A stretch of DNA of 6,829 bases from an uncultured Ruminococcus sp. (lineage in GTDB: Bacteria > Bacillota > Clostridia > Oscillospirales > Ruminococcaceae). A model generated the notes under the pieces. That model saw only the letters and a program-made list of their open reading frames with translations. It was not told the origin of the DNA and did no database searches. The translations under genes and the position numbers were made by a program. Within the stretch, counting starts at the first letter, position 1; the number at the start of each line of letters is the position of its first letter. This document shows, in pieces, positions 5,512 to 6,829 of the stretch. The stretch is taken from contig CAMOEP010000119.1 in assembly GCA_946612185.1 (NCBI GenBank), positions 1-6,829 of the forward strand. The letters are read 5' to 3'.

Positions 5512-6159
5512 ATGATACTGGATACTGTACAGATACCGCTTTCCCACAAATACGGCGAGTTCTTATTGAAGAAACTGCCTGCCGGGGACGAGTCTTTTGA
5601 GCTGCGCCGCCTGGACTGTGATATGATCGAGTATGACCACCCGACCACCGGAAGAACGGTCAGGCTGTACGATGTGAGCGACCGTGTTTTCGGGAAAATT
5701 GAGGCTCGCTACAACGAGGCAGGGGAGCTGTACTGCATCGCTATGCCCTCGTCGGAGAAACATCACCTGCGGACGGTCTGGGAGAAGTTCAAAGATCCGC
5801 AGGATATGCTTCTGAATTATGGCGAATTCTGCGCTCGTGAGGCACTCAGACCATTTGCCGGCGGCGGAAATATCTCAAGGCTTTTTGTGGACTATTGCCT
5901 GGACGAAACTCCCACATTCTCCGTTATACTGGCTTCCCCGGAGGACGCTGTGAAGTACTCCGCTGACCATAGTGCGCCTTATCCGCAGGAACTCCGCAAG
6001 AGTGCGGACAGCGAATACATTATGGTGATCCTCGCCGGGATCGAAGAACCGGCAGAGGCGTTCCGGAAATTTGTGACATATACTACTGACACATTATCAT
6101 CACTGCTCAAAAATATGAAACTGACAACAGAAGATTTCTGCGTAATTAGGGCGTGTTGA
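5512..6159 (+). CDS. Uncharacterised protein in the iorAB-paaK operon; C-terminus altered by a MITE-like insertion
   Basis: The protein is 215 aa, starting MILDTVQIPLSHKYGEF after a strong GAGGAGG ribosome site five bases upstream, 50 bp behind iorB. I do not recognise a family. It looks soluble and acidic, without signal peptide, membrane segments, cofactor motifs or cysteine clusters. The centre has GGGN (about 117-120) followed by alternating hydrophobic strands (SRLFVDYCLDETPTFSVIL) and the C-terminus is helical. Position between iorAB and an arylacetate-CoA ligase suggests a role with arylpyruvate or arylacetyl-CoA metabolism, which is inference only. The last three codons (R-A-C) and the TGA stop lie in or at the edge of the mobile element that starts at 6149. 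Removing the element restores the ending VIKEEYD-stop and a 218-residue product. The loss affects only the extreme C-terminus, so the protein may still be functional. Confidence 0.75.
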   Translation: MILDTVQIPLSHKYGEFLLKKLPAGDESFELRRLDCDMIEYDHPTTGRTVRLYDVSDRVFGKIEARYNEAGELYCIAMPSSEKHHLRTVWEKFKDPQDMLLNYGEFCAREALRPFAGGGNISRLFVDYCLDETPTFSVILASPEDAVKYSADHSAPYPQELRKSADSEYIMVILAGIEEPAEAFRKFVTYTTDTLSSLLKNMKLTTEDFCVIRAC

Positions 6160-6165
6160 CACTAA
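6146..6165 (+). repeat. Left terminal inverted repeat of the MITE-like element
   Basis: TTAGGGCGTGTTGACACTAA, exact inverse complement of 6292-6311. The first three bases include the TA target copy. It contains the TGA stop of the upstream unknown gene. Confidence 0.9.
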
Positions 6166-6308
6166 GCCTAACACGCGTCTTTTTGGCTGATTTTGCCCCG
6201 TTCGTCGTTAAAAATCCTTGCCGGGCGACAGCCCGCCTGCGGATTTTTGCCTTGAACGGAACAAAATCATCTCAAAAATCCGCATATTATTTTAGTGTCA
6301 ACACGCCC
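6149..6308. mobile_element. 160-bp MITE-like non-coding inverted-repeat element
   Basis: The element is bounded by GGGCGTGTTGACACTAA at the left and its exact complement at the right. With flanking bases the perfect inverted repeat is 20 bp. The flanks supply TA on both sides (6147-6148 and 6309-6310), consistent with TA target duplication as in IS630/Tc1-type or some IS5-family (IS427-like) elements. There is no transposase frame. The interior folds on itself: GATTTTG/CAAAATC (6189-6195 with 6262-6268), CCGTTC/GAACGG (6198-6203 with 6254-6259), AAAAATCC/GGATTTTT (6210-6217 with 6241-6248) and CGGGC/GCCCG around GACA (6222-6235). Almost the whole element is therefore one long hairpin, as in MITEs mobilised in trans. 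Clean excision restores the upstream reading frame. The parent family is not certain. Confidence 0.85.
6151..6184 (+). terminator. Terminator-like hairpin formed by the left end of the MITE-like element
   Basis: GCGTGTT (6151-6157) pairs with AACACGC (6170-6176) around a loop of about 12 bases and is followed by GTCTTTTT (6177-6184). A GC-containing 7-bp stem plus T run directly after the upstream stop codon is the form of an intrinsic terminator. It would form before the right terminal repeat is transcribed and could reduce readthrough into paaK. The loop is fairly long and the T run is interrupted, so its strength is uncertain. Confidence 0.5.
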
Positions 6309-6311
6309 TAA
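6292..6311 (-). repeat. Right terminal inverted repeat of the MITE-like element
   Basis: Exact inverse complement of 6146-6165, 20 of 20 bases. It lies 30 bp before the paaK-like start codon, with the AAAGGA ribosome site just outside the element and undamaged. Confidence 0.9.
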
Positions 6312-6341
6312 AGAAGAATATGATTGAAAGGACTGATCGCA

Positions 6342-6829
6342 ATGCAGATCAATGAAACACAGATACAGCAGGTAAACAGCCGTATTCAGGCGCTTGTCAA
6401 GGCAGGCAGCTTCTACGGCAAGAAACTGGAAGCCGCTGGAATTACCGAGATCCACTCCGCTGAGGACTTCAAAAAGCTTCCCTTCTCCGAGAAGAAAGAC
6501 CTCCGTGACGCTTATCCCCTGGGACTTATGACCGCCCCTGAGGAGGAGATCGTCCGCATACATTCTTCCTCCGGAACTACCGGTACACCGGTAATTATCC
6601 CCTATACTGCCAAGGACGTTGAGGACTGGGCTACTATGTTCGCAAGATGCTACGAGACTGCCGGGATCACAAATAAAGACCGTATCCAGATAACCCCCGG
6701 CTATGGTCTGTGGACTGCCGGAATCGGTTTCCAGGCTGGTGCTGAGAAGCTGGGCGCAATGGTTATCCCTATGGGCCCCGGAAATACCGACAAGCAGCTT
6801 GAAATGATGGTGAACCTGGAAAGCTCCGT
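6342..6829 (+). CDS. paaK: Phenylacetate-CoA ligase (arylacetate-CoA ligase), N-terminal part
   Basis: The frame is open from the ATG at 6342 to the window end (162 codons of an expected 430 or so). AAAGGA lies nine bases upstream. The start MQINETQIQQVNSRIQ is followed by the adenylate-forming-enzyme phosphate loop SSSGTTGTP (75-83). Then come the PaaK-specific stretches WATMFARCYETAGI, ITPGYGLWTAGIGFQAGAEKLGA and PMGPGNTDKQLEMM. The enzyme activates phenylacetate (or related arylacetates such as indoleacetate) with ATP and CoA through an acyl-adenylate in the cytoplasm. In clostridial genomes such ligases are often linked to iorAB; the pair connects arylacetates, arylacetyl-CoA and arylpyruvates. 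It can serve energy gain from aromatic amino acids or synthesis of them from arylacetates; the direction cannot be told here. The AMP-binding C-terminal lid domain is outside the window. Confidence 0.93.
   Translation, partial: MQINETQIQQVNSRIQALVKAGSFYGKKLEAAGITEIHSAEDFKKLPFSEKKDLRDAYPLGLMTAPEEEIVRIHSSSGTTGTPVIIPYTAKDVEDWATMFARCYETAGITNKDRIQITPGYGLWTAGIGFQAGAEKLGAMVIPMGPGNTDKQLEMMVNLESS

Noticed and set aside
6285..6324. Outward promoter from the element's right end for paaK
   Set aside because: TATTAT and TATGAT occur, but no acceptable -35 box is found at 16-18 bp from either.
6267..6563. 98-codon minus-strand frame spanning the element's right end and paaK
   Set aside because: Antisense to the paaK-like gene, with no motif or ribosome site; the element itself carries no transposase.

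Overview
The window looks like a chromosomal segment from an anaerobic Firmicute of the Clostridia, most plausibly Ruminococcus or a close rumen/gut relative. This rests on the gene content (ferredoxin-linked indolepyruvate oxidoreductase next to a phenylacetate-CoA ligase, a Nudix-type NAD regulator, a GufA-type ZIP transporter), strong GGAGG-type ribosome binding sites, sigma-A promoters with exact 17-bp spacers, and moderate GC. The genus is an inference; no rRNA or marker gene is present.

Left part, minus strand (1-2909): three transcription units all read leftward. First comes nrtR-pncA. It encodes a Nudix/winged-helix regulator whose stop codon overlaps the start of a nicotinamidase-like hydrolase cut by the window edge. 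It has its own consensus promoter and three direct GTT-N3-AAC repeats at an exact 14-bp period. A gene-free stretch of about 430 bp follows, then a dCMP deaminase gene (1361-1843) with promoter and terminator. Then comes a ZIP-family metal transporter (2074-2856) with a perfect consensus promoter (TTGACA-17-TATAAT) covered by repeated TAGTTAG operator-like sequences, and a long hairpin terminator.

Right part, plus strand (3010-6829): a divergent operon reads rightward. iorA and iorB encode the two subunits of indolepyruvate ferredoxin oxidoreductase and overlap by 8 bp. A gene of unknown function follows after 50 bp, and then a phenylacetate-CoA ligase (paaK-like) runs off the end. IorAB interconverts aryl pyruvates with arylacetyl-CoA using ferredoxin. 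The ligase interconverts arylacetates with arylacetyl-CoA using ATP. Together they link aromatic amino acid skeletons to phenylacetate or indoleacetate, in either the fermentative or the biosynthetic (reductive carboxylation) direction.

The most unusual structure is a 160-bp non-coding inverted-repeat element (MITE-like, 6149-6308) flanked by TA. It is inserted in the last codons of the unknown gene. Removing it with one TA copy restores a reading frame ending ...VIKEEYD and puts that stop 14 bases before the paaK start. The insertion therefore replaced the C-terminus of the unknown protein (now RAC), separated two formerly adjacent operon genes, and placed a terminator-like hairpin with a T run between them.
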